This document shows, piece after piece, positions 47,901 to 59,480 of a stretch of DNA of 64,000 nt. The notes under the pieces were generated by a model. The model ran no database searches. It saw nothing but the letters and a program-made list of their open reading frames with translations, and was not told the origin of the DNA. The translations under genes were made by a program, and so were the position numbers. This DNA is from Drechslerella dactyloides (taxonomy: Eukaryota > Ascomycota > Orbiliomycetes > Orbiliales > Orbiliaceae): contig JAGTWJ010000019.1 in assembly GCA_020064725.1 (NCBI GenBank), positions 1,240,001 to 1,304,000 on the forward strand, read 5' to 3'. Each line of letters begins with the position of its first letter. The stretch's first letter is position 1.

Positions 47901-49604
47901 CAGGCCAGGCGCAGGATGGATGGATGGATTGACTGGTGATTGATGCGGCTGGCAGCTGGACAGGCCTGCAATTGCTTCCCGCCGCTTTTGTTTTCCCTGC
48001 TCAGAACTGGGCCAAATCGCGCACACGCCCGAGGCCCGCCGTGGTTCTTGATCCGTCGAGTCGCAGTTGGACTGGACCGTCGCCTTGGCCCTCGTCCCTC
48101 CTTTTCCCTTTTCTTCGCTCTCGTCAAGCCTTCCCCGTTTCTCGTTCCTTTCTGGCGGGCACTGGCTCTGACCGGCCGTATCGCACCGTCGTCCTCGACT
48201 GCCGTTCCTCTGCCTTTTTTTTTTTTTTCTTGTTCCTTCTACCTCATCTTTTTTTTCTTCTTTAATCCTCAGTCATTCCTTTTCGCCTTTGGGCTCTTTT
48301 CGCTCCTTCAGCTGCTGCTTGCAACCTTTTTGTTTCTGGCTTTGGCCTCCCTCCGCTCCCTCGGCCACTCGCTCGCTCTCTTCCTCTTCCTCCTCTTCCT
48401 CCCCTCGTTCGCAATCGTTTCGTTTCGTTTCGCCTGCTGTGGTTGGCCGATCGAACGCTGCGTCGCTGCGGCGTGTGTCATGATCGCCCGCCGCCGAGGG
48501 GCAAAACCACCCACCAACGACGACGACGACGACCTGGACGAGCGACGGCCTGTGACGCGGCTGCGGTCAGCATCGGTCAGCGGATACGAGCGCTGGGCCG
48601 TATAAGCAGCGCCCCTTCGTCATCCGCTGCTGTTGGAGAGATAGAGATAGAGAGAGTGTGTGGAATCGAATCAACGATCTGACAAGAGGTTGAAGTGGGT
48701 GACATCTGCATTTCACGACGGGTTACCGCATTCAGCAGCGCTGCGACGACCGCACAACACCACGAAAACGGACGCCCGCCCGCCCGCCAGCGACGGCGAA
48801 CAGCGACAACGGCGCCTACACGCTCCCGCACGAGATCATGCCCTCCACGCCCGCCATTGGCCCCTCGCAATCGCAATCGCAGTCCCCGTCGACGACTCCA
48901 GGCGGCTGTCCCGCATCGCAGCAATACGACCGCTGCTGCTGCTGTAATTGACGCTCCATGACGACGAACGGGACGAGTGCCGCGCATTAATTTCCGCTCC
49001 TGGATGAGGAATTTTCGGGCATCGTGCCCCGATATAATTATCCCCATCGCCAGACACCCCACGATCGCTTCATCACCACCCCGTCGCCGCAGCCTCCGCT
49101 CCAGTCGCTCCTTTCTGCTCTTCCGTACATCCGTTCTTCTCGCATCTGCACTCGTCTACGCATCTAGCACCGTACACACACCCGGCAGTACCTACCCCGA
49201 CCACACGTACATCCACGGACAGCTCGCCCAAGCCGACTGCCGTTCTTCACCCGGACAGACTTTGAACTGATCGAACCGCCTTTGCGATCCCGGAATCCGA
49301 ATCCCTCGTATCGACCCTTCCTTCCTGTTATTTTTGCGCACCGACCGCCCCGACATTCCTTACAAAAAAAAAAAACCAGTAACCGTACATACATACAAGC
49401 TGCGATAGTTTAGTCGCCTTCTATCGCAGCCTCGATAAAACAAACCTTCGCGAGACCATAGAAACCGAAAAAAAAAGACGAAAAAACTTGAGCTTGAGAC
49501 AGTCCGAATGAATCGCTGCAAGGGAACGGCTTTACCCACAAGTACAGACATACGAAGTTTATACTTTTTATAGAAACGACTTCCCCGGTCCGCCTCCTTT
49601 CCAC
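41946..49604. other. 7.7 kb gene-poor stretch
   Basis: No gene recognised. Contains poly-A tracts (about 44791-44807 and 47318-47332), GCATGC-type palindromes (45.67 kb, 46.37-46.39 kb), GATTGCAATTGCAATTGC near 46475-46490, and GGATGGATGG near 47920. From about 47.95 kb a strongly pyrimidine-rich tract with poly-T (about 48217-48230) runs toward the next gene and probably forms its long 5' leader or promoter. Open frames in it (for example 47940-48605) are Ser/Phe/Leu-rich artefacts of CT-rich DNA. Confidence 0.5.
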
Positions 49605-49610
49605 TTGGTG

Positions 49611-51431
49611 ATGAGTGTGCGGATTAGGCGATACGTCCCGAGCTTCAAGCGGAGGAAATTGGATGGAGGCTCCGGATCGACTTTTCTTGGCGCAACCGCA
49701 GGAGATGACGTTCGGGCTCAGCCGGACCGAGCAACAAGGGATGCTTCGCGTGACGGAGACGCCAGGCTGGCGAGGAGGGCGCGAGACCCGCAGCATCAGG
49801 CCGACACCATCCTCGAGCTGCAGAGACACCGTCGCCGACATGCTGTCAAGAGGCAAGACGGCGAGGACGGCAGGCCTGACGACACGATCGACCCGACACC
49901 GGAGACACCCACGGAAGCTATCGAGCAGGATCCTGGAGACGATGGGACGGTGACGGTGACGGTCTCCGTTGGCTTGTCGCTGCAGTTCGCCACGATCACA
50001 TCGGCTGGGTCGACTTTTGTTAGCGTCAGCACCGCAATCTTCACGATAAGCCCGAGTGAGGATACTAGCAATTCGCTACCGGTACCTACAGCCCTTGTGG
50101 CATCTGTCGCGCCATTCCTGTCGTCGGCTCGCTCGAGTTCCGCGCCTTCGATAACCCTGCCGTCGGTGACGACGTCGTCTTCTCAGCCTGCATCCACGAC
50201 CGCTACGACGACGACTTCCTTGCCGTTGACAATTTCAACCATTCCAACCGTGACTTTCGCGAGCACGCCTACCTCCCGCCTGTCCGCATCATCTACATCG
50301 GTGCCTCTGACGTTTTCGACGGCGCCGTTCGTGACTTCTGCGTCGTCAATCGTCCCAACGTTAAGCTCCAACATGACGGCCGATCTTCGCAGCTTGACAT
50401 CCATCCGATCGACAAGCCGGACGGCCAGTCTGTTTACCGAGAGAACCACGCTGAGAAGCAGCACCTCACATTCCTCACATGCCTCATCCACATCTAGATT
50501 CTCGTCACATTCCTCAACAAGGATAACGACCTCGATGCCTACCACCTCAACCGTATTTCCTGCTGATAGCGAGCCAACCACACCGCTGGATTCGCCAACC
50601 ACCCCCACAATCGAAACGGACAAGGGCACGGACACAGCGACCAGCAGTAACAACTCGATCAACGAAAAACTCCCACCGATTCTTGGCGGTATCTTCGGCG
50701 GCCTAGCGGGCGTTGGGCTGGTGCTATGGGCGCTGCTCTTCCTGCTGCGCAGACGGAGACGGAATGGGAGGGGCGTTAGCATCCTGAACTCCGGCGCCGG
50801 AAACGGCCATCAGCGGGCCATCTCAACAGAGACTGGCGCCGGGTCAACAGGCGAAATGTCGCAGGCGCAAACCTCACTGATGCCTTCCATTTTTGGAACG
50901 GCGGCCGGTCTGTTCGGACGGTCATCGGCAGATGCGCCGCCGAAGGAGCAAGGCTTCGTAAAGATCGCTGGGCGGAAGCTGCCGTCTGCATATGATAACG
51001 ACATGGTGCCGACGAGCATGGCGGTTGCAACCGCGAGAGCTTCGGTATCCGAGGGCCCAAGTCGGAACGTCAGCGGTGGGACGCAACCCACCGTCACACG
51101 ATCAGCTAGCACTCGAGAATCGATATCCCACGACGACGAGGCCATCATGCCGGCGCCAACTCCTGGTTACTTCCCGCCCAGCACGGCGCGGTCCGCGATG
51201 AGAACCGGCTCGCCCGCACTCGGCCCCGCCATTGAGGAAGACGAGCCCGAAGGATCCTCGCGAATGCCACCACCGCCTCAGATCCACGAACCTGGTGAGA
51301 GTAGCTCCCGGCTTGGTACGCCGCCGCCAGGTGTTCGACGGATGCATTCACTTGTTGGCACCGATGGAGTGGGTCGCAGCCTCGCGAGCCAGGACGGCAG
51401 CAAAACGTCGAGGTTTACCGAGGATGTGTAG
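49611..51431 (+). CDS. Ser/Thr-rich single-pass surface protein (Mid2/WSC-sensor-like architecture)
   Basis: About 606 residues from the ATG at 49611. Roughly residues 110-345 are extremely Ser/Thr-rich, as in O-mannosylated stalks. They are followed by one membrane helix (LPPILGGIFGGLAGVGLVLWALLFLL) with a stop-transfer RRRRR. The ~220-residue cytoplasmic tail has conserved-looking stretches (GFVKIAGRKLPSAY, PTPGYFPPS, RMHSLVGTDGVGRSLASQDGSKTSRFTEDV). This layout is that of cell-wall stress sensors and related surface proteins, but no WSC or other named domain is visible. The first ~100 residues are Arg/Asp-rich and lack a signal peptide. The true start probably lies in an upstream exon, with an RRHAVKRQ processing-like site at about residue 77-84 being genuine. 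Confidence 0.7.
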   Translation: MSVRIRRYVPSFKRRKLDGGSGSTFLGATAGDDVRAQPDRATRDASRDGDARLARRARDPQHQADTILELQRHRRRHAVKRQDGEDGRPDDTIDPTPETPTEAIEQDPGDDGTVTVTVSVGLSLQFATITSAGSTFVSVSTAIFTISPSEDTSNSLPVPTALVASVAPFLSSARSSSAPSITLPSVTTSSSQPASTTATTTTSLPLTISTIPTVTFASTPTSRLSASSTSVPLTFSTAPFVTSASSIVPTLSSNMTADLRSLTSIRSTSRTASLFTERTTLRSSTSHSSHASSTSRFSSHSSTRITTSMPTTSTVFPADSEPTTPLDSPTTPTIETDKGTDTATSSNNSINEKLPPILGGIFGGLAGVGLVLWALLFLLRRRRRNGRGVSILNSGAGNGHQRAISTETGAGSTGEMSQAQTSLMPSIFGTAAGLFGRSSADAPPKEQGFVKIAGRKLPSAYDNDMVPTSMAVATARASVSEGPSRNVSGGTQPTVTRSASTRESISHDDEAIMPAPTPGYFPPSTARSAMRTGSPALGPAIEEDEPEGSSRMPPPPQIHEPGESSSRLGTPPPGVRRMHSLVGTDGVGRSLASQDGSKTSRFTEDV

Positions 51432-53337
51432 CTGGTCGTATCGCAGTTTCTCGACACTTCTCCCCATCATACTACCTTTCCCTCCGTCGATTGGACCTTA
51501 TCCTACCTGTCATGTTATTGCCGAGGTTTGGAGTGTAACAACCCGGCATTGGACAGACAGAGACGCTCTATGTATTTTTATTTAATACTTCTTTTGTAGT
51601 ATATTTTTTTCTTCTTTCCGTCTTGTTTCCATTCTTCCTTTCTTACGAGGTTCGACCAATTTTTTTGCCCATGCATATTCTCTTCTTGGGTCGATCCGAA
51701 ACTTTTCCTTCCCCTCTTTTCTCAATTTATCTTGAGGTCTTTCCTTTTCTTCTTTCCTTCTTCTTTTCTCGTAATATACCCACTTCGCTGTGTCCGGATT
51801 TTTTATATTCTACATTTTGAAGATTTCTTTCTTTCCCTTTTCCTCTGCTTTTTGTTGCATGATTCTACATTCCCGGGTAGAGCTGATGGACGAGTAAAAG
51901 TGCTTCGTTTCGTGCAGCACACTTGCATGAGAAATGCCGATTATAAAGCCATGCATACATCCGCTGCATTGATCCCTGTTCGTCCGGTATGTAGACAATG
52001 CCTCTGTATTATAGTACAAGTCGGACCTGTCTGTCGCGATTACCGCATGATAGACCAGTTAGATGTCCATTGTCAATGCATTCTATGGAACTATGACAGC
52101 CCAAAGTATCCTATCTCTCTCTATCGCCGTTTAGCGACGATTCCAACGTGCATTGGTGTGAATTGATCCATTGCGCAGGTCAGGCGACAGCGACGAGCTT
52201 GCCAGTTTGCGGATAGTAGTGTGACTAGCGGGGAGTGTCGGCGTCGGTGGTGCGCCTGTCTCAGCCGGGTTTTCGCGCATCGACTGGATAGGTAGTTTGC
52301 GCGCACGAGACGGGCATATTTACAGCTCCTCTCGACAGTCGCGTGAATAAGAAGCTTACTAGAGTATCACGGCCGCAATAGTAGTTTAATTGACTGTGGT
52401 AGTGGGATTTATTACTTATGCGATGCTGTTGGCTCTAACCCGGAGAGGAGGGGCGGTCGTTATGCGTCCAGACGTTGTTGGCGACACCTGGGGATTATTA
52501 GGCCATTAAGTAAACCCCCGCTGGCCAGCCTCTCTCCCACTTCCTCCACCATCGCCATCGTCATCACCTCTGCTACCAAACCTCGTGCACCTCCTCATCG
52601 GCGTCTCTACCACCGGCATCGCGTCTTGCGGCTGTCGCTACCAAGGTATCGTACACACGTGCTCTCTCGTCGTCGTCCTCCAATCAAGTGCAAGTCCTGC
52701 CCTGTCCCGCTGTAGCCTGTACCTACGTCCCGCCTGTAGCTCGACCCGGACCCTCCTCGTGGAACCCACCTGGTTCGCTTGCCCGCACCACGCAAACGCT
52801 GCTGCATGCTGCATCTGGCGGATCGCTAACTGCTGCCGTGTGCCTCTGCGCACGTCATGGCGGCGGTCGGTGTTGCAGGGCTGCGTGACTTGACCAAGGC
52901 GAGACGACGGACGGACAGGCGAGCCTGGTATTACCCGTTTACGCTTCTTCGTCCGATCGAGCCGCGGCCTGGCCTGTGGTTATTGGCTGCCTTGAGTATG
53001 TTCCTGCATCTCCCACAGCCTGCTGCTCTGCTCTGCTCTGTCCTGCCCTGCTCCGTCCTTTCTGGTCTTTCCCCTCGCTATTCGCATGGCTGCCAGCTGC
53101 CAATTGGAGTCGGGCCTGTTTCTGCATTTGCGAATTCGCTGGAGCTTTTCTGCGGCTATGATATCATCTCGCCGCGTGTTTTATTTTGGTGCTGTGGCCG
53201 CGGGCGGTGATAGGAATCAAACGAGACTACACGCAACACTAACGAATTTTTCGCTTTACCCGAAAACCACACAGTCGACCACATAGGACCACCCGCATCA
53301 ATCACAAGATATACCGTTCCTCCCGTCTGCTTGCACC
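51432..53337. other. Intergenic stretch
   Basis: 3' region of the surface protein (T-rich, 51.5-51.9 kb), then sequence leading to the HMG-box gene. CTGCTCTGCTCTG-type simple sequence occurs near 53020-53050. No gene seen. Confidence 0.5.
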
Positions 53338-54566
53338 ATGTTGGCAGTCGGCAGAACCCGCCTAGCTGCGAGCGGCGGGCTGTCCTTGCCCAAGCTTACC
53401 GCAATTGTCGCGAGAGCCATCGCTCGTAGTGGACCCCTCGCGTCCGGCATCCTCAATGGCCCCGCTCCACAGGCCTTCGTAAAAGCCAATCTTCCACTCA
53501 TCACCTCAATTGCTCTTCGCGAGTACGCTACCGCCACGAAAGCCAAGGCGACGAAGAAGAAGCCGGCTGCGAAAAAGAAGGCGGCGACCACCAAGAAGAA
53601 GGCCCCCGCTAAGAAGAAGACCACCGTCAAGAAGAAGACGCCGGTGCGTCGCACTGTCGCCAAGAAGAGCGGCACTCGTCGCGCCTCGACAAAGACGAAG
53701 AAGGCGGCTCCTAAGAAGAAGAAGAAGGTTGTCGCTAAGAAGAAGAAGGTTGTCAAGAAGAAGAAGGTTGTCAAGCCAAAGCAGCCTGGTATCCTGTCCC
53801 TTCACAAGAACGCTCTGAAGGACGAACCGTCAACGACCGTCACTGCTTTCAACCTCTTCTTCAGCGACTTCTACAAGTCGAACAAGATCGCCGGCGGGGT
53901 ATCGGAGGTTGGAAAAGCAGCTGGTGCAAAATGGAAGACCCTGAGTGAGGCAGAGAAGCAGGTGAGCATTGCGATTCCAATCAAAAGTGTCGGCTATGCA
54001 GATGCTATCGTGATTTTAAGAGCGGGTCAGCCAGATCCACGAGTACACTTTCCAGACTAACCTTTTTCGCGTACCCATAATATAGGCCTGGAGTGATCGT
54101 GCGGCAGTCGAGAAGGAGAAGAGAAAGGCTGCCCATGCGGCCTGGGTTGCCCAACACAATCCAATTGAAATCGCAGCTGCGAACGAAGCCCGTCAGCGGA
54201 TTCTCACGGCCCGCCGCAAGAAGGGCCACATCAAGAGAACCCTGCCGCCTAAGATCAAAGACGACAGACTGGTCACTCGCGCCCTCAGCGCCTATATCTT
54301 CTTCATCAAAGATATGTCCTCAAAGCCCGAGGTCACTGCCATCAACCGCGACGGCAGAATGAAGAAAATGGCGGAGATGTGGAAGACATTGACCGATGCC
54401 GATAAGAAGGTACTATTCCTATAGTTCTTGATGTTGACAATCCCCACATAATTGAGAGAAGCTAATCGACATTGTCTCCATCTAGAAATATGTCGACCTC
54501 GCTGCCCGCGACAAAACTCGCTACGCGAACGAGAAGGCCGAGTTTGAGAAGAAATACAAGAACTAA
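53338..54566 (+). CDS. Mitochondrial HMG-box protein with H1-like lysine-rich arm
   Basis: Three exons: 53338-53961, 54086-54409 and 54486-54566, coding 342 residues; both introns are phase 0. The N-terminus (MLAVGRTRLAAS...ALREYATATK) looks like a mitochondrial presequence. Residues about 62-155 are Lys/Ala-rich with repeated KKK and TKKKAPAKKK blocks, like a histone H1 tail. HMG box A is about 157-240 (TVTAFNLFFSDFYKSNKIAGG ... WKTLSEAEKQAWSDRAAVEKEKRKAA). Box B is about 258-340 (RALSAYIFFIKDMSSKPEV ... EMWKTLTDADKKKYVDLAARDKTRY). This is the expected role of an Abf2/TFAM-type protein that packages mtDNA into nucleoids. The long basic arm before the boxes is unlike yeast Abf2. Nuclear function is an alternative if the presequence is not real. 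Confidence 0.85.
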
Positions 54567-55905
54567 CAGGTAACCAAAACTCTAACGGCTAAGCCCGGGC
54601 GTGCCCTTTTTGTGCAACCACGACTGACATTGATGTGTCTCAAAGCACAGGCTGCACCACCCGAGCTTGTATCTTGCGCCTGGCTAATAGGTACCCCAGG
54701 GATCTGATTCGATATCGGATGCCTGTTTCCTTTGTTGTAACTGGTTGTTTTTGCTCCTTAACGTTTTATTGCATCGGCCCTCCATATTTTGACTCCCGAC
54801 CTTGACTTCGACTTCCCCCACTATTTCCTATATCCACCTCCGGCTCACAAATGTATCGACCGTTTTGTCGTCTGTTTTTTAATTGGCCGCTACACCCAAT
54901 AGTTTCGGTGCCAGCATTTTTCTCCCGCTTGCGTACATCGACTCCCCATGTATGCTAGCGGTTACATTATCCGTCCCACTACATTACACTGTTTCTTATA
55001 CTAGGGCTCTTCCTCTGGCGACCTCTTTTGTGCTGTTTTATTGCTTCCTCATATGATCATTCATGCTGATGTCCTTTTGTACATAAGAAACATCTCCCTT
55101 GGTGCTGTAAACTATGGAAAAGGCGACGACAACCTGGTTTCTTGACATTTTTCTTCTTCCTTTCCTTCTTTCTTGGTATCTCCTTAGGATGGCTTTTCGG
55201 ATTCTCTTATGATGGTCTTTACGTTCGGCTGTCCGTTATATACGGTTGGTACCTGTGGTCGTTTCTGTCCATACCATACCCTACCTACTACTTGCACCCT
55301 TTCTCCACCTTTCCTCCGATCACACTCCGTCGCGTCCCTGCATGCATCGGCATCTTCCTTCCTCTTCTTGATGACTTGGCCTGCTCTTGGACACCATTTC
55401 CTATGCTACGTGCGGCTTTTCCGCAGCCTTGGATGCGGATTTATTCTATTGCAGCCACGGTTTTCATTTCGACTTATTCTGCCGCGAATTCCTTGGTTCC
55501 CTTCTTGCTTCGGACTGTGACTTGATATTGACGGTGGTGGATATATGTGATATGGAGGTGAGGCGGAGGGTGCGTGCGGGCGTGGTAAACTCGACGGGTT
55601 TTATACACCGAGGAGGTATGAGAGGGGGTTCGGAGGGAAAAGTGCGGTTTTATCGCATACCTATTACTTTTGCAGGGACGACTTCCACCCGTACTGTCTG
55701 TCTATCGGTTGTGTTTTTACGCCTGGATATTATCCTACAGCGCTGTAGGGCGACGATAGCTGGACACAGGTAGCCAATCGAAGGGAAGAAAAAAAAAAAC
55801 CTTGAACCTAAAATGCAAGTTCGGTACCTCTACACTGCTAATGTACCAGTATCGTAAATCTGACCGGAATAATATGCTCGATCCAACTATCATACATATA
55901 CTGCC
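54567..55905. other. Convergent intergenic stretch
   Basis: T-rich 3' regions of the HMG-box gene and Med16. Open frames at 55142-55773 are Phe/Leu/Thr-rich artefacts. Confidence 0.5.
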
Positions 55906-58900
55906 CTACTTTGCCTTCGCGACCGCCGTCGCAGCGTCCACGCCGCCCGCAACGGCAGCCTCCTCCCCATCTTCGGCATCGTGCATCCACAGACTACCGC
56001 ACAGACACATCCGACTGACGCTCTGCAACCACAGCCCCATCTTCATCGTCGGCACGAGATCCTCGACCACCTCTCCGCACCGCAGACAGCGGCGCGTAGG
56101 CGTCCCCTTTTTCAACAGACACTTCCGCAGCGCGTCGACCTTCTCCGTTCGGCGAAACGCGACGCTGCGTCTGTCGTCGTGGAAGCCGAGCCATGTCGTG
56201 TCGAAGAAGAAGATACTCGACGGGTCGATGTCGTTCTTGAGTATTCCGAGACTATGCTGCAGGAAGCGCTCGACGATGGGATAGAAGACCGGTGGAATTT
56301 CGCCCGTCAGGAAGATGAGACGGTCGACGTCGATGCGCTGCTGCGCGTCCCAGGAGCTGGTTGTCTCTTTGATGCCCGCGACGATGTCGATCAGGAGCTT
56401 TTCGAAGAGGTTGAATTTGACCGGGTTGGCGTCCATGATTGTGCGGAGGGATTGGAAGCCTTGCTTTAGGGCTTCGTCGACGGTGGTCTGCGCGAGGTGG
56501 TCGCGGGCCGCTTGGTCGAAACCGCGGAGGGCGCGGGAGTTGTATTTGAGCAGGAAGCGCGAGGCGCCGGTGAGGATGAGGGGCAGAGCGCAGGAGTTTG
56601 TCTCTTGGACTGGTCGGTGGAGCCTAGGTTAGCGGAATCAATCAATTAGGAGGATGAATGGGACGTACTGATTTTCTTGACGAGCTCCATGTCGCTTGGG
56701 TTCGAGCGGACGCGGCGGGCGAGCTCGAGCAGCTCGTCGACAACATAGACGTGGAAGTGGATCTCCCACTTGACCACCCCGAGCAGGTTCTGCAATGCGT
56801 CTATGAATCTCCCAGAACGATCAGTATCAATCGACCCAGTAGATAGGAATCGGTGAAGATGGTTGCTCACTAGACTTGGAGTCCTCGAGATCCTGGCGGT
56901 TGCGTGCCACATTGTTCATGAAATACCCAAATCCCACGCTCGTCGCCTTGAGGTGCAGCGTCGCCTGCGAGATCTTAGCCGGTATCGGCTTCGCGCTCGC
57001 CCACCCCTTGTAGTACAGCGCCGACTGCAGGCTGAGGCAGCGCTGGAAGAACGGGTTGCGCTGCAGCTTCTCGTTGCTCTGCTCTTGCAGAAAATCGATA
57101 CTTTGCCCCAGCGAGCGGTGGGCCTCGAGCAGGACACAGGTGATGAAGTCTAGCTGCCATGTCAGCGGGTGATTGAGTGATGTGAAATATATGGGGACAT
57201 ACGCTTGTTGCTATATTGACGAGCGACGGCGGCGAGGTCATCGTTGTTGGAGTGGTTGTTCGACGAGCAGGCGTGCTGCTGGGCGAGCGTGACCGCTGCT
57301 ATAAGGACGTTTGCTGGAGCATGCATGCAATATTAGCGGTTGCGCAACCTACGATTTAATGGGAGGATATAGAAGCTTACGATTCTCCTCAGGTGTCCCT
57401 TCTAGCGCGTCGTGATGTGTCATGAGAACGAGGTTTACATCGTTCTCCTTGGTTAGAAGCGCTGCCGCAGCGTAATTCGGCGATAACGCGATATCGATAT
57501 CTTCGCGACGACACGCATGTTAGCCGGCATTCAAGAGAAGCTGCACGGGAAAGCGAGCGAACGTACAGGGCCCCAGCAACGGGAAGTGCCAGCCAGCGTG
57601 TATCATATTAAGCAACCGGTCGTTATTCGACGTCGGCTGCACCGAGTGAAACTGCATCCTTGATTGCCCAACAGAATCACATTAGACCGATCTGCACACA
57701 GGCCGACAATACCAGAACGGGACAGACGGACTACCCACCGGTCTCTCATCTCGTACGTGCCGTCGGAGTACGTAATCCCAACCATCGTGCTAGCGTTCAT
57801 CTGTGTGACGGATAGCGCGCACTTGTGCAACGGCACATCATCATAAGATATCAGCTCGAACCGGTCCTTCTCAGTGACAACGCTGTTCCTACGCTGCGCC
57901 ATCTGGTCGAAGCTCGAGTGAAGCGATGAGGCGACATTGCGGAGCTCCCATCGCTTGATCGTTGAGACGTACTGGTGTTGCGCGGTGTTGACGAAGAAGC
58001 CGAGGACGATGGGGTACTGTGTGTTATTCCCGGGGAACGGGGAGAGGACTTCGAGATGGGTGAGGAAGGACGTGGCGCCGTCGGCACCGTCGCCCGGGCA
58101 GTGTTCGATTTTCAGTCGCTTCGTGTGGATGACGACTGGGATGGGGAGCTGAGTTATGCTTTGGCCTTGTGGGACGGGTGGGTGTTTCCAGTCGATGGCG
58201 ATGCGATAGACGCGCAGCTGCTTGGACTGCGTGTAGACGGCGAGGACGGCGGTGCGGTCTGTCTCTGCGTTAGACAATGCCCTTTCCACACGTATGTTCT
58301 ATCAAATGAATGAAGGAATGGTACCTTTATCGGCGGCAAAGGCTGCGTGGGTGATAATGTCGTCCATGGAGTTGTAGGACTCTAGGTCGGCGGTAGCCTT
58401 CAGGATATGCGAAGGGCCGTCCGAGGCATACCACAGCTTGACGACGCCGTTCTTCGTGACGCCGAGGCAGGCGGTGCGCCCGAGGATGGGGTTCAGGGGA
58501 CCCATCGGCGGCAGGGAATTCGTCGGGTACTTGAACACGCCGTCCTGGCGGACCGCGGCCTTGCTCAATGCATACTGGATGCGCATATACATATACCCCA
58601 ATCAGCGTCCTGCGTATAATACAACGGAGAAGAAGAATCGACCCACGGGCTTGTTCATGTTCAGCCACCACAGACCTGCCAACATTGACATGTCATCCTT
58701 CGCCGTAACGCTCGTCTGGCGCATAAAGTTGAGCCGGTCGACGGAGACGTAGACGGTCAACATGGCGAAGCGGCCGTAGATGTCGGCGACGGCCAGCTCG
58801 GAACCGATGTGGTTCCAGTGGACGCTGGCGAGCGGGGCGCCATTGTGGATGTTCTTGAAGACGTATTTCGGGCTGAGGATCCAGACGCCGTCCTTGGTGG

Positions 58901-59166
58901 AGGCCATGAGGTGGCGGATGTCGACGTCGGTGCCATTGGCGGCGATGGAGGCGATGCAGCCGAGCTTGCCCCATGCGATTCTCCTGTGATGTACATCATG
59001 TCAGCGTCTGCCTTCTGTATATATAACATCGTGATGAAGAGGGTACTGACTGTCGGCAGCCGCCCTGGCGCAGAAGGTCAATGTGCTCGTGGATGGCGCG
59101 GACGGTGGTCGCGTTATCCTCGAAGAGGTCTCCCATCAAGTTGGAGTCCATCAGGATGCCAGGCAT
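55906..59166 (-). CDS. MED16: Mediator complex subunit 16 (Med16/Sin4)
   Basis: Ten exons: 59051-59166, 58647-58983, 58325-58574, 57739-58264, 57567-57658, 57381-57500, 57203-57313, 56871-57149, 56669-56800 and 55906-56609. They give a continuous 888-residue frame. The N-terminus carries GCRQRIAWGKLGCIASI and WD-type blades (SVHWNHIGSELAVADIYGRFAML, AGLWWLNM). The middle has IDIALSPNYAAAAL, and the C-terminus has paired cysteines (CLRCGEVVED ... RMCLCGSLW), all as in fungal Med16. Med16 is a Mediator tail subunit that binds activators and links them to RNA polymerase II. The acceptor of exon 8 is TAG at 57150-57151 rather than the CAG four bases upstream, because only that keeps the frame. 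The gene is divergent from VPS25 across about 314 bp. Confidence 0.88.
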
Positions 59167-59480
59167 TGTCGCACACAGCAGCCGGCCGCCGTGTCCGTCC
59201 GTCCTATCCAGCGACCTCAGTGATCAGTCCGCCATGCGATGATGTCGATTCTACCGTGCAGCTGGAACCTCGCGACCATGACAGCCGCGTGGGTTCGAGA
59301 GCCCGTTCGAGATGGAGCTCGTCGGCCCGTCGTACGCGCCTCGTGGCTTGGCGCCAAGGCCAGCAGCTCTGGCCGTCCGGAGAATTACCACCCCTCCAAC
59401 ACCCCTCCACCATCTCGACTCTCACATGTGCACTTCAGCATCTACAAATTGTATAGACACTCGCGTGGACATAAGATAAT
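59167..59480. promoter_or_regulatory. Divergent MED16-VPS25 promoter interval
   Basis: 314 bp between two divergent start codons, presumably a bidirectional promoter. No specific site could be identified. Confidence 0.4.

Noticed and set aside
47940..48605. 221-residue frame rich in Phe, Leu and Ser that looks membrane-like.
   Set aside because: It is produced by CT-rich DNA, including a poly-T run, in the probable leader of the next gene.
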